DNA from: Thermodesulfobium sp. 4217-1
GTDB taxonomy: Bacteria; Thermodesulfobiota; Thermodesulfobiia; Thermodesulfobiales; Thermodesulfobiaceae
Direction of reading: 5' to 3'
NCBI RefSeq assembly: GCF_039822205.1
Contig: NZ_JBAGBW010000013.1
Span: forward strand, 1-61,059
Length of the DNA stretch: 61,059 nucleotides
In this document: positions 16,858-26,021 of the stretch, one piece after another
Numbering within the stretch: the first letter of the stretch is position 1
Layout of the letters: the number at the start of each line of letters is the position of its first letter
Notes under the pieces: model-generated
Databases searched by the model: none
Told to the model about the DNA's origin: nothing
The model's input: only the letters and a program-made list of their open reading frames with translations
Translations under genes and position numbers: made by a program

Positions 16858-18189
16858 ATGAAAAATTTAGATTTGGCTACAACTGATTTTTTCAATTCAA
16901 TCGCTCCTTCATGTATTAGAAAGTCCAGCATAGTTTTTTCAGATAGGCTTAAGAGAACTGGTGAACCTGTCAGTGCCATAAACGTTGCTATAGGCAATAT
17001 TTCCTTGCCCACTCATCCTGCAATGTTAAGAAGATTGTTATCTGTGGAGGATGAAAGTCTAAAGAAAGGTATATGGAGATATACTCAGACTGAGGGGATA
17101 GATTCTGTAAATCAGACTTTTAAAAATATTATAAAGTCTTTTTTAAAGCCTGGTTTAGACCCTGAACTTTTTACAATGGTGGATACTGGCGCGTCACATA
17201 TTATGAAGCTGGTGATGTTGGGCGTTTGCGGTAAGTTCAAGGATGCAAATAGACCTCTTATGATGCTCGATCCCGTTTATACTAACTATATTTCAATTGC
17301 TCAGGAATTGGGCAGGGAAATAGTGGCGATAGATAGGGAATTAAATTCTGATGGCATATTTAGTGATGTTGAAATAGACACCATCGAAAAGATAATTGAG
17401 GAAAAGAATCCTTCAGCTTTTCTGATAATACCTTATGACAATCCATCGGGAACGCTTATGACTCAGGAGACTATAAATAAATTCGCAAAAATTTGCATCA
17501 AACATAATATATTTTTCGTAAGCGATGAGGCATACAGAGGGCTTTATTATAGGGATGATATAAAATTTGCTCCTTCAATATGGAACGTTTCTGAAGATGA
17601 GGTTCTTGGAATCAATGAAGCAAAAATAAGGATTAGTATAGAGTCATTTTCAAAGTTATTTAATGCCTGTGGCCTCAGAATGGGGGCGCTTGTCACAGAT
17701 AATCAATTGTTTTTTGAGCAGGCAAGGGCTGCCAATACCACTTATCTGTGTCCTTCTTGCATTGATCAATACATTGCCTCTGCAATTGCACTTGAGGACC
17801 AAAGAGAGCTTCAAGGCTGGGTAATGTCATTGAGATCATACTACAAGAGAATATTGAGCGAGCTTTATAGCGGTTTGAAATCTCTAATGCCAGATCTAAT
17901 TGTTACTCAACCAGAGGCAGCAATATATTCTATGGTGGACGTAAGAAATGTAGTAAAGCCTGGATTCGACGCAAATGACTTTGTTATGTATTGTGCGAGC
18001 GAGGGTAGCGTAGAGATTAATGGAATAAATTATACCCTTCTTGTAGCTCCTGCTGCTGGATTTTATAAAAACAAAAATCCTTACGCTAATACTCAGATGA
18101 GAATAGCTTGCGTTCTAAACGATAAAGAAATGAAATTGGTACCTGAGCTGTTTGCAAGATTGCTTAGAGAGTATGAGGATAAAAGATAG
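16858..18189 (+). CDS. Class I/II PLP-dependent aminotransferase
   Basis: The 443-aa protein has the fold-type I aminotransferase landmarks: PYDNPSGTLM, SDEAYRGLYY and the PLP lysine in SFSKLFNACGLRMG (Lys266). The C-terminal part contains QMRIACV. The amino donor and acceptor cannot be told from sequence alone. TGGAGG precedes the ATG. It is transcribed alone; a strong hairpin follows. Confidence 0.85.
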   Translation: MKNLDLATTDFFNSIAPSCIRKSSIVFSDRLKRTGEPVSAINVAIGNISLPTHPAMLRRLLSVEDESLKKGIWRYTQTEGIDSVNQTFKNIIKSFLKPGLDPELFTMVDTGASHIMKLVMLGVCGKFKDANRPLMMLDPVYTNYISIAQELGREIVAIDRELNSDGIFSDVEIDTIEKIIEEKNPSAFLIIPYDNPSGTLMTQETINKFAKICIKHNIFFVSDEAYRGLYYRDDIKFAPSIWNVSEDEVLGINEAKIRISIESFSKLFNACGLRMGALVTDNQLFFEQARAANTTYLCPSCIDQYIASAIALEDQRELQGWVMSLRSYYKRILSELYSGLKSLMPDLIVTQPEAAIYSMVDVRNVVKPGFDANDFVMYCASEGSVEINGINYTLLVAPAAGFYKNKNPYANTQMRIACVLNDKEMKLVPELFARLLREYEDKR

Positions 18190-18200
18190 TAGATAAATAA

Positions 18201-18245
18201 AAAAAGCCTTCAGACTACGTTGCCCCAAAAGTCTGAAGGCTTTTT
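18201..18245. terminator. Bidirectional intrinsic terminator
   Basis: AAAAAGCCTTCAGACT (18201-18216) pairs perfectly with AGTCTGAAGGCTTTTT (18230-18245) around a 13-base loop. It lies between convergent genes and has A and T runs at its two ends, so it can serve both. Confidence 0.9.
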
Positions 18246-18289
18246 GCTTTAAATAAATTAACTACTGCTAACAAAAACAGAGATAAATT

Positions 18290-18874
18290 TTATGCTATTG
18301 TGTTTAAGATAGATCCAGATGAGCTGCTTGCAAGGTTATTTGAGAGGTTTTGTGAAAGAGTCTGCAAGAAATTCGCAAGTGTAGGATACTGGTTAGATGA
18401 ATTCGCATTTGAAGAGTTATTTTGGGTATTGGTTGATGTAATGGAATTGATCAGATTCGTATAAGAATTATTTAGAGCAGTTATGCTAGCGCTTTGTGTA
18501 CTAGTTGTTCCCTGGGTGTTTTGGAGCGATGAAACCAATGAATTTAGAGATGACAAAAAATTGGTATTGGAATTGGCAGCATTCGTCTGAGTGGAAGTTG
18601 AATTTGTTTGATTCAAGGTTGCAAGTAACTGCTGTACGAATTGACTTCCTGCTCCTCCTCCATTGTGTGCGTGATGATTTCCCTGGGTATTATTTTGCAT
18701 AGCTTGAGGTGTAATGCCATATTGTTGTAAAGTTTGCATTAATGCCTGTCCTAGTTGAGGAGATGCTTGTTGTGTGGACTGTGTCGTGTTGCTCCCAGGA
18801 GTCACATTCGAAGTAGAATTCGTATATAATTGATTTTGAATAAGTAAGGATGAACTAATTCCTTGAACTGACAT
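18290..18874 (-). CDS. Low-complexity Asn/Gln/Ser/Thr-rich protein of unknown function
   Basis: The 194-aa protein has no signal peptide, cysteine or membrane segment. After a short start (MSVQGISSSLLIQNQLY) it is dominated by N, Q, S and T, with a HHAHNGGG stretch and several amphipathic Leu/Phe/Gln segments (QALMQTLQQYG, SQFVQQLLATL, TLANFLQTLSQ). It is probably largely disordered or built of short helical repeats. ATG 18874 follows AAAGGAG at a proper distance; the ATG at 18892 lies at that ribosome site. It has its own extended -10 promoter (18932-18924). Confidence 0.75.
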   Translation of the reverse strand: MSVQGISSSLLIQNQLYTNSTSNVTPGSNTTQSTQQASPQLGQALMQTLQQYGITPQAMQNNTQGNHHAHNGGGAGSQFVQQLLATLNQTNSTSTQTNAANSNTNFLSSLNSLVSSLQNTQGTTSTQSASITALNNSYTNLINSITSTNTQNNSSNANSSNQYPTLANFLQTLSQNLSNNLASSSSGSILNTIA

Positions 18875-18923
18875 TGTATTTTCTCCTTTCATAACATATT
18901 ATTGACGAAAGATTAACTAAAAA

Positions 18924-18932
18924 ATTATATCA
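18924..18932 (-). promoter_or_regulatory. Extended -10 promoter of the Asn/Gln-rich gene
   Basis: TGATATAAT on the minus strand (18932-18924) is a perfect extended -10 box, about 50 bases before the ATG. The same nonamer recurs before the TDT transporter and the MORN-repeat gene. Confidence 0.5.
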
Positions 18933-19108
18933 TATTCCTTATTATCTCTCATTAAGTATTATCGGTTGTATATTGAATAAAATTTATACTGAATTATATA
19001 GATGTTTAGTTATCTTAAAATATTTATGTTAAACATTTACTATTAGAAATTTATTATATAATATCAAGATAAAATTTTATAGTGTTTCTTAAGGAGGTTT
19101 TTGCACAT

Positions 19109-19561
19109 ATGGATAAAGAAGAACTCGTTTTGCAATATTTTCCGAAGCTTGGCAACTGTGCACAGTCAGTTTTACATACCTTTTGTGAAGATTTGGATTT
19201 TGATAGGGATAAGGCTATAAATTTGGCTCGTGGGTTTGGTGCTGGCATTGGCGGAATGGGCGAAATATGTGGTGCTGTAAGTGCAGCTATTATGGTCATA
19301 GGTTTGCATTTAGGCAATGTGGTTAGCGATGAAAGTAAATTGAAAGAACTAACAGAACAAAAAACGACTATATTTTTAGAAAGCTTTAAAGGGATACACG
19401 GTTCATATCATTGTAGAGATTTGTTGGGGGGCTGCTCACTGAAGACGCCTCTTGGCAAAAGTGAGTTTAAAGAAAAAGAATTGCTAAATAACGTTTGTAA
19501 GCAATGTGTGAAAAGTTCGGTAAAGATTACTGATAATATTATTCAAAATCTTGATATATAA
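19109..19561 (+). CDS. C_GCAxxG_C_C family redox protein
   Basis: The 150-aa protein has the pattern of the C_GCAxxG_C_C family: NCAQSV with a second Cys (TFC), GAGIGGMGEICGAVSAAIMVIG, CRDLLGGC and CKQCV. These cysteines are thought to hold a redox centre or disulphide relay; family members sit beside oxidoreductases in anaerobes and have no settled biochemical role. The start is ATG 19109 behind AAGGAGG (19091-19097); the frame can extend to 19082 but that precedes the ribosome site. It lies 49 bases before the first REC-GGDEF gene. Confidence 0.8.
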   Translation: MDKEELVLQYFPKLGNCAQSVLHTFCEDLDFDRDKAINLARGFGAGIGGMGEICGAVSAAIMVIGLHLGNVVSDESKLKELTEQKTTIFLESFKGIHGSYHCRDLLGGCSLKTPLGKSEFKEKELLNNVCKQCVKSSVKITDNIIQNLDI

Positions 19562-19610
19562 TGATAATAATAATTTTTTAATTTTTTAAGAAAGAACCTG
19601 GAGGTGCAGG

Positions 19611-20855
19611 TTGTTTGTATTAATATGTGAATATAGTAAATTTATATCAAAGTATCTTTACAATGCTATCAAACAGGATAGCAATCTCGAACCGATAATT
19701 TTCATTTCTTTTAAAGAATTTGAAGATTTTGTTGGGAACAACTCAGATAATGTTCTTTGTGCTGTTCTTGGTCTAGTCCTGCCAGACGCTCCAAACGGAG
19801 AAGCTGTGGACGTTTGTATAAAAAATAAAATTCCAGCAATTGTTTTTACTTCTACTTTAAATGATGACATCAGGGACACATTGATTAAAAAAGGTGTGGC
19901 AGACTATGTACTAAAAGATAGCAACAATAATCTTGACTATGTTATAAAAATTGTCAAAAGACTCTATAAGAACAAAGATATAAAGGTCCTTATAGTTGAT
20001 GACTCTTCTGTTTCAAGAAAATTTATGGAAGATATATTGAGATCGCATAATCTCCATGTTTTTTCCGCAAAAAATTCTGATGAGGCATTGTCTCTTTTAG
20101 ATAAAAATAAAGACATAAAACTAATTCTTGTTGATGAAAATATGCCAGGAATGAGAGGTTCTGATTTAGTAAACAACATAAGAAAATCTTTTACCAAAGA
20201 ACAAATGGCTATTATAGGTATAAGTTCATACTCAAACAGTTTGCTGACTGTCGAATTCTTAAAGCGTGGTGCAAATGATTTTATATTAAAGCCTTTTTAT
20301 AAAGAAGAATTTTGCTTAAGAGTTATGCAAAATATAGAGATATTAGAGATGTTCGAATCCCAAAAGGTTTACGCAACTACAGACTTTCTTACGGGGCTAT
20401 ACAATAGAAGGTTTTTATTCGATGCAGGTGAAAAACTTTTAGATAATGCTAAAAGAAACAATCTTGAACTTTCTTTGGCCATAATAGACGTTGACAATTT
20501 CAAAGATATAAATGACACGTATGGCCACCTTTTCGGAGATATGGTTTTAAAAACTCTTGCAAAGCTAATAAAAAATAGATTCAGGGCTGGCGATATCGTT
20601 TCCAGGTTGGGCGGAGACGAGTTTTGCGTTATTGGAATTATGGGTGATGATACTGCTGGCATTTTTGAATCATTGAGAAAATATATAGCCTCTTATGAAT
20701 TTAGAGATGCTGAAAACAGCACAAAACTGACCATATCAGTGGGGGTTACAACTAAATTAGCTAATAGTGTCGAGTCTATGATAAAACGTGCAGATAAAAT
20801 GCTTTACAAGTCTAAAAAGTTAGGCAGAAACGTAGTTACTGTAGATAATTTATAA
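19611..20855 (+). CDS. Response regulator diguanylate cyclase (pseudo-REC, REC, GGDEF), intact active site
   Basis: The 414-aa cytoplasmic protein has a first receiver-like domain (1-115), a second receiver (about 123-245) with VDDSS and phosphoacceptor Asp175 in VDENMPG, and a C-terminal GGDEF domain. The active-site motif GGDEF (334-338) is complete, as are DVDNFKDINDTYGH and the inhibitory site RAGD five residues upstream. It should make c-di-GMP under control of phosphorylation. The start is TTG behind GGAGGTG. A closely similar paralogue follows. Confidence 0.92.
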   Translation: MFVLICEYSKFISKYLYNAIKQDSNLEPIIFISFKEFEDFVGNNSDNVLCAVLGLVLPDAPNGEAVDVCIKNKIPAIVFTSTLNDDIRDTLIKKGVADYVLKDSNNNLDYVIKIVKRLYKNKDIKVLIVDDSSVSRKFMEDILRSHNLHVFSAKNSDEALSLLDKNKDIKLILVDENMPGMRGSDLVNNIRKSFTKEQMAIIGISSYSNSLLTVEFLKRGANDFILKPFYKEEFCLRVMQNIEILEMFESQKVYATTDFLTGLYNRRFLFDAGEKLLDNAKRNNLELSLAIIDVDNFKDINDTYGHLFGDMVLKTLAKLIKNRFRAGDIVSRLGGDEFCVIGIMGDDTAGIFESLRKYIASYEFRDAENSTKLTISVGVTTKLANSVESMIKRADKMLYKSKKLGRNVVTVDNL

Positions 20856-20987
20856 TTAATAATTTTTTCTTATTAAGACTTTTTATATTAAAAATTTTTG
20901 GTATAAGCTATAATCATTTATATAACTTTATTTAATGCATTATGCTAAATATTCGGTAATTTTTAATTATTTGGGAGGGTAAATTCG

Positions 20988-22238
20988 ATGGATGTATTGT
21001 TATTGGGGCAGAGTAAGCTTGTGTCCAAATGTATTAATGATGTTATTAAAAAGGGGACTGATTTCAAGCCTGTGTTTCTCGAATTTTTTAGTGAAACGAA
21101 AGACTTTGTCAATAAAAATAAAAGCAATATTTTATGCGGCGTAATTGGTATGTCTGATTTGCCCGATGCAACAGTTAATGAATACGTAGATTATTTAACA
21201 GATAACAAAATTCCTTTATTTATTTTTTCTTCTGCTTTAAATGAAAACATTAGAGAAAAGTTTCTAAAAAAGGGTATTGTGGAATGTATAAATAAAGACA
21301 GAAATTTTAGCTTAGATTATCTATTGAGGCTAATTATTAGGCTGGATAAAGACAAATCTATCAAAGTTTTAATTGTAGATGACTCAGCCATTATGAGAGA
21401 ATATATGGCCTCTCTTTTAAAGACGTATAATTTCCAGGTTATTGCTGTAGAAAATGCAAAAGATGCCATTGAAGTTGTGGGTAAAGTTGAAAATATAAAG
21501 CTTGTTTTAACCGATGAAAATATGCCTGGGATGCGTGGAGTCGAGTTGGTAGACGTCCTTAGAAAAACATATTCATATGAGGAAATGGCAATTATCGGGA
21601 TCAGCGCTATAGAAAACACTATTTTGACCAAGGAATTCTTATTGGTTGGAGCCAATGACTTTATTCTTAAGCCATTTAATAGAGAAGAATTTTTCTTAAG
21701 AGTTTTGCAAAATATCGAAATTTTGGAATTAATCGAAAATAATAGAAAATTTATAACAACTGATATATTAACGGGGCTTCATAACATAAACTTTTTATAT
21801 GAAGCAGGTAGAAAACTTTTAGAGAACGCAAAAAGAAACAATCAAAAGCTTATGCTCTCTGTGATTGACGTTGATAACTTCAAGGACATAAATAATATAA
21901 ATGGACATCTTCTTGGTGATAAGGTTTTAAAAAATATTGCAAAGATTTTCGAAAATAGATTTCGATCTGGAGACATTGTTGTCAGGGTTGGCGCAGGTGA
22001 GTTTTGTGTTATGGGTATAGTAAACAATGACAGCGCTTTCAATATTTTCGAATCGCTTAGAAGACAGATAGAGTCCTATGTATTTGCAATTGATGGCAGA
22101 GAATTAAATTTGACAGTGTCTATTGGCGTAACAACAAAAATAGAAAATAATGTTGAGCTTATGTTAGAACAAGCTTATGAGCTTCTGCATAAGGCAAAAG
22201 ATTTGGATAAAAATAAAGTTATTCTTAATGTTGATTAA
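20988..22238 (+). CDS. Degenerate GGDEF paralogue with receiver domains
   Basis: The 416-aa protein has the same domain order as its neighbour, with REC Asp176 in TDENMPG retained. Its active-site motif reads GAGEF (335-339) rather than GGDEF, and the ND of FKDIND is changed to NN, so cyclase activity is unlikely. The inhibitory-site motif RSGD is kept, so it might bind c-di-GMP. The pair looks like a tandem duplication followed by specialisation. SD GGGAGG precedes the ATG; the exported dehydratase homologue follows closely. Confidence 0.9.
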   Translation: MDVLLLGQSKLVSKCINDVIKKGTDFKPVFLEFFSETKDFVNKNKSNILCGVIGMSDLPDATVNEYVDYLTDNKIPLFIFSSALNENIREKFLKKGIVECINKDRNFSLDYLLRLIIRLDKDKSIKVLIVDDSAIMREYMASLLKTYNFQVIAVENAKDAIEVVGKVENIKLVLTDENMPGMRGVELVDVLRKTYSYEEMAIIGISAIENTILTKEFLLVGANDFILKPFNREEFFLRVLQNIEILELIENNRKFITTDILTGLHNINFLYEAGRKLLENAKRNNQKLMLSVIDVDNFKDINNINGHLLGDKVLKNIAKIFENRFRSGDIVVRVGAGEFCVMGIVNNDSAFNIFESLRRQIESYVFAIDGRELNLTVSIGVTTKIENNVELMLEQAYELLHKAKDLDKNKVILNVD

Positions 22239-22259
22239 CAATTTCAGGAGGTGAATCAC

Positions 22260-23123
22260 TTGAAAAAAATTTTTACTGTTTTATTTTTAGCTTTTATTTT
22301 ATTTCAGAGCAAGTGCTTTGCTGATGTTTGCTATCTAGGACCTGCTGGGACCTATAGCGAAGAGGCGTCAATGCAATATTTTGGCTCCAGTGAGAAGCTA
22401 ATCCCAAACAAAACCGTAACTCAGTCAATAGACATGCTTAAAGAAGGCAAATGTCAGTATGCAGTAGTGCCTGTAGAAAATACCATAGGTGGCCCCGTTT
22501 ATAACTATTTAGAGTTAGTTGCTGAGGATGACAGTTTAACTGTCGTAGGAAAGGTCGATCTGCCTATTAGACAGGCTCTTTTGGTTTGGGGTGATACTCA
22601 GTTAAAAAACATAAAAACAGTATACTCACATCCGCAGGGCATATCCCAGAGCAAGGAATGGCTTAAGCAAAACTTGCCCGATGCTAAAATTGTTGAGGTA
22701 TCTAGTACTGCTGAGGCTTCCAAAAAGGTTTCAGAACTAAAGGATAATTCCAGTGCTGCAATTGCATCAGAAGGTTCTGCAAAAGTCTATCATTTAAACG
22801 TTTTAGCTCATGACATTCAAATGAATGACTCAAACGTTACGAGGTTTTGGGTTGTCACAAATATAAATAGGCAAAACAATAATGGCGATCACTATATCTT
22901 GGTTTTAACTGGTGACGACAATCAGGCAGTAAAATTACTCGACTCTTTAGAAAATAGCGGTTATAAGATTGGCTATATTCATGATATACCCAGAAAGACC
23001 TATTTAGGCGATTATATATACATAGTCGAATTAAATTCAAATTCAAGCACTACCAATATTAATGACCTAATAGATGATGGCGCTTATTCTGATCTAAATA
23101 TCCATATTTTGGGTAGATATTAA
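22260..23123 (+). CDS. Exported prephenate dehydratase-like protein
   Basis: A 287-aa protein with an N-terminal signal peptide (MKKIFTVLFLAFILFQSKCFA, cut near ADVC). The mature part matches prephenate dehydratase: YLGPAGTYSEEA at the start, PVENTIGG, and the catalytic TRF in NVTRFWVV. The C-terminal region is ACT-like but lacks the usual ESRP phenylalanine-binding motif. Dehydratases of phenylalanine synthesis are normally cytoplasmic; export suggests a periplasmic cyclohexadienyl dehydratase or a ligand-binding role. The start is TTG 22260 behind AGGAGGTG; the GTG at 22251 is inside that site. It is 21 bases after the GAGEF gene. Confidence 0.82.
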   Translation: MKKIFTVLFLAFILFQSKCFADVCYLGPAGTYSEEASMQYFGSSEKLIPNKTVTQSIDMLKEGKCQYAVVPVENTIGGPVYNYLELVAEDDSLTVVGKVDLPIRQALLVWGDTQLKNIKTVYSHPQGISQSKEWLKQNLPDAKIVEVSSTAEASKKVSELKDNSSAAIASEGSAKVYHLNVLAHDIQMNDSNVTRFWVVTNINRQNNNGDHYILVLTGDDNQAVKLLDSLENSGYKIGYIHDIPRKTYLGDYIYIVELNSNSSTTNINDLIDDGAYSDLNIHILGRY

Positions 23124-23165
23124 AAAATTTTATAAAGTTATCTTCAATTAAATAGTCCCATTAAG

Positions 23166-25883
23166 TTAAAATTTTTCAATAGCGCAGGCGCATGCCTTGT
23201 ATTCTGGTATCTTTGCCTCAGGATCGAGCGCGTTTATGGTGAGTATGTTTGCATTTGTTTCAGAGAAATGAAAGCTCACAAATATGACGCCTCTCTTGGG
23301 CTTCGTCGAAATTTTTACTTTTACGACGATCTCTCCGCGCCTTGTTCGAATTTTAACCTTATCTTTATTTTTAAGGTTGAGCTCTTTGGCATCTTCAGGA
23401 TTGATCTCTACGAAATTTTCTGGAACGAAATTTTCAAGCACCTTAACCCTTCTGGTTTCATTTCTTGAGTGATAATGGAAAAGCATTCTGCCAGTTGTAA
23501 GAATAAATGGATATTTATCATCGGGTATTTCAATGGGTGGATGAAACTCTACGCCGCTAATAAGAGCTTTCCCGTTAGGGCGCTTGAAGTTGCCATTGTA
23601 GTGGAGAATTTTCGTGCCTGTATGTGTTTCATCAGGACAAGGCCATTGCAGAGAATTTTCTTCCAATCTTTCATAGGTTATCCCTTTAAGTGAAGGCGTG
23701 AGCTCTCTTATTTCGTTCCAAATCATTTCCTCATCCTTATAATGCATTGAATATCCCATACGAGTGGCGACTTCACATACTATTTTCCAGTCATCTTTTA
23801 CAGATGGAGATGGATTCCTTGCAGGTCTCAGGAGCTGAACTCTTCTTTCTGTGTTCGTAAATGTACCAGACTTTTCATAAGCGGCTTTGGCAGGAAAGAC
23901 AACATCTGCAATTTCAGCAGTTTCAGAAAGAAAAATATCCTGTACGGCTAAGAATTCCAGCTTTCCAAGACTCTCTTTTACGTGACGAACGTCTGCTTCT
24001 GTGACCATCGGGTTTTCTCCCATTGTATACACGGCTTTTAGCTTTCCTTCAAGCGTCAGGTCTCCAAATTGTGATACTGCGTAGCCAGTGTTCTTAGGGA
24101 GATCTACCTTCCAGAAATCTTCGAATTTCTTTCTTGCAAATTCGTCTGTTACCCTCTGATAGCCTGTATATACGTCGGGTAATACGCCTACATCACATGC
24201 GCCCTGTACGTTTGATTGTCCTCTTAATGGGTCTATACCGTTTCCTTCTTTGCCTATGTGTCCTGTAATAAGAGCAAGATTTGCAATAGAAAGAACGTTG
24301 TCAACTCCTACATGGTGTTGTGTTATGCCCATTGTGTAGAAAATCATTGAATTTGGACCTTTAGCATAAACAATCGCTGCCTCTTCAATTAGTTTCTTAT
24401 CGACGCCTGTAATCTTTGAAGCATCATCTATATTAAAGTTTTCAAGAATCTTTAAGAGTCTTTCAAAGCCTTCTGTGTGATTGGCAATAAATTCTTTATC
24501 CGTAAGTTCTTGATCGACGATAATCTTCATCATCGCATTTAGAAGTATTACATCAGTTCCGGGGTAGTGTTGGATAAAAGTGTCGGCATATTTTGCAATA
24601 TCTGTATTCCTTGGATCACAAACTATTAATTTCGCTCCTCTTTTTTTCTTATTTTCTTTAATAAATTGAGCGATGACAGGATGAGTTTCGGTTGTATTAG
24701 AACCAATAATAAACATAACATCTGCGTTTTCAATGTCCGAGATTGGGTTTGTTGCAGCACCTGCTCCAAATGCCTTGCCTAATCCTGTAACGGTCGAAGA
24801 GTGGCACAGCCTTGCACAGTGATCTATGTTGTTTGTGCCCAAGGCAGCTCGCGCAAATTTTTGGATTATATAATTATCCTCGTTGGTGCAACGGGCAGAG
24901 CCAAGAACGCCAATGGAATCAGGGCCATATTTTTCTTTAATCTCAAGCAATCTGTTTGCAGTATAGTCAATGGCTTCTTCCCATGAGGCCTCTCTAAAAA
25001 TGCCATCTTCTTTTATAAGAGGTTTTGTGAGTCTCTCGAAAGAATTTACATATTCATAGCCATATCTACCCTTTACACAGAGTCTACCTCTGTTTGGATC
25101 TTTGTTTTCAACGGCTCTTGCCATAACAAGATTATTGTTTTTGTCTTTGTAAAGCGCAAGGTTGCAACCAACGCCACAATAGGCACATACAGTTTCAGTC
25201 TTTTTAAATTTAAATATCTTTCCCTTTCCAATTCGTGGTTTTTCGATAAGCGCACCGGTTGGACATGCTTGAACGCATGCTCCACAAAATTGGCAATTAG
25301 TTTGCTCCAGCGCGAGATTAAAAGGAGTAGAGACAACAGATTTATAACCTCTCATTGCAATGCCAATCGCTTCAACTACTGCCTGATTTTCGCAAGCGCC
25401 CACACAACACCTGCAAAGTATACACTTCTGTGGATCAAATTGAATAAACAGATTTGTATCCCACGCAGTTTCTATTGGACAAGAAAATGTATCTTTTTCG
25501 TCAAGAAATTGGCTCTTCTTTATGCCAAATTGATAAGCAAGATCTTGAAGAACGCAGTCAGAGTCTTTATCACATGTCATACAATCCAATGGGTGATGGG
25601 CCAGCAAGAGCTCAAGATTGATTTTTCTTGCTTCGTGTATAGCTTCTGAGTTTGTAGTGATTTCCATTCCTTCAGCAACTTCTGTAATACAAGCTCTTTG
25701 TAGAGTTTTTATACCTTTAATCTCTACCACACACAAACTGCATGAGCCTTCTTCTGAAATGCCCTCAAGATAGCAAAGAGTTGGTATTTCAAGGCCAACT
25801 TGTTTACATGCTTTTAAAATCGTGTCTCCCTTGTGAAACTGATAAGGTTTTCCGTCAATTTTTACATTTAATAATTCACTCAT
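23166..25883 (-). CDS. fdhA: Formate dehydrogenase catalytic subunit FdhA (Cys-type, NuoG-like N-terminus)
   Basis: The 905-aa protein begins with a [2Fe-2S] domain (SCSLC), then the NuoG-type HHPLDCMTCDKDSDC cluster, two [4Fe-4S] ferredoxin motifs (CILCRCCVGAC, CQFCGACVQACP), then a molybdopterin/tungstopterin oxidoreductase domain from about residue 230 with CAYCGVGCN and RLCVKGRYG. The metal ligand is Cys360 (CARLCHSSTV), where selenoenzymes have Sec. With NuoE/NuoF-like partners upstream it forms a cytoplasmic NAD(P)-linked, possibly electron-bifurcating formate dehydrogenase. SD AAAGGAG precedes the ATG. Confidence 0.92.
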   Translation of the reverse strand: MSELLNVKIDGKPYQFHKGDTILKACKQVGLEIPTLCYLEGISEEGSCSLCVVEIKGIKTLQRACITEVAEGMEITTNSEAIHEARKINLELLLAHHPLDCMTCDKDSDCVLQDLAYQFGIKKSQFLDEKDTFSCPIETAWDTNLFIQFDPQKCILCRCCVGACENQAVVEAIGIAMRGYKSVVSTPFNLALEQTNCQFCGACVQACPTGALIEKPRIGKGKIFKFKKTETVCAYCGVGCNLALYKDKNNNLVMARAVENKDPNRGRLCVKGRYGYEYVNSFERLTKPLIKEDGIFREASWEEAIDYTANRLLEIKEKYGPDSIGVLGSARCTNEDNYIIQKFARAALGTNNIDHCARLCHSSTVTGLGKAFGAGAATNPISDIENADVMFIIGSNTTETHPVIAQFIKENKKKRGAKLIVCDPRNTDIAKYADTFIQHYPGTDVILLNAMMKIIVDQELTDKEFIANHTEGFERLLKILENFNIDDASKITGVDKKLIEEAAIVYAKGPNSMIFYTMGITQHHVGVDNVLSIANLALITGHIGKEGNGIDPLRGQSNVQGACDVGVLPDVYTGYQRVTDEFARKKFEDFWKVDLPKNTGYAVSQFGDLTLEGKLKAVYTMGENPMVTEADVRHVKESLGKLEFLAVQDIFLSETAEIADVVFPAKAAYEKSGTFTNTERRVQLLRPARNPSPSVKDDWKIVCEVATRMGYSMHYKDEEMIWNEIRELTPSLKGITYERLEENSLQWPCPDETHTGTKILHYNGNFKRPNGKALISGVEFHPPIEIPDDKYPFILTTGRMLFHYHSRNETRRVKVLENFVPENFVEINPEDAKELNLKNKDKVKIRTRRGEIVVKVKISTKPKRGVIFVSFHFSETNANILTINALDPEAKIPEYKACACAIEKF

Positions 25884-25978
25884 TTGAAATCTCCTTTGTC
25901 TACTTCTTTAAATACTTCTTTTATAATTTCAAAACACTCGCAATTAACTTTTAACCTTGCTGGCTTTAAACTGACCAA
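25880..25978 (-). CDS. Possible 32-codon ORF overlapping the fdhA start
   Basis: In the 138-base gap before fdhA a short open frame from TTG 25978 ends in the stop of an ATGA overlap with the fdhA ATG. The peptide is Lys/Glu-rich with a CEC motif (KVNCECFEIIKEVFKEVD) and looks codon-like. It has no clear ribosome site. It may be a chance frame. Confidence 0.25.
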   Translation of the reverse strand: MVSLKPARLKVNCECFEIIKEVFKEVDKGDFK

Positions 25979-26021
25979 TTTGATTCAATCACTTCTCAAT
26001 ATAAGTCTTGCACATATCAAA

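Noticed and set aside
20988-22238. The GAGEF protein as a second active cyclase
   Set aside because: The catalytic Asp of GGDEF and the ND of FKxxND are both replaced.
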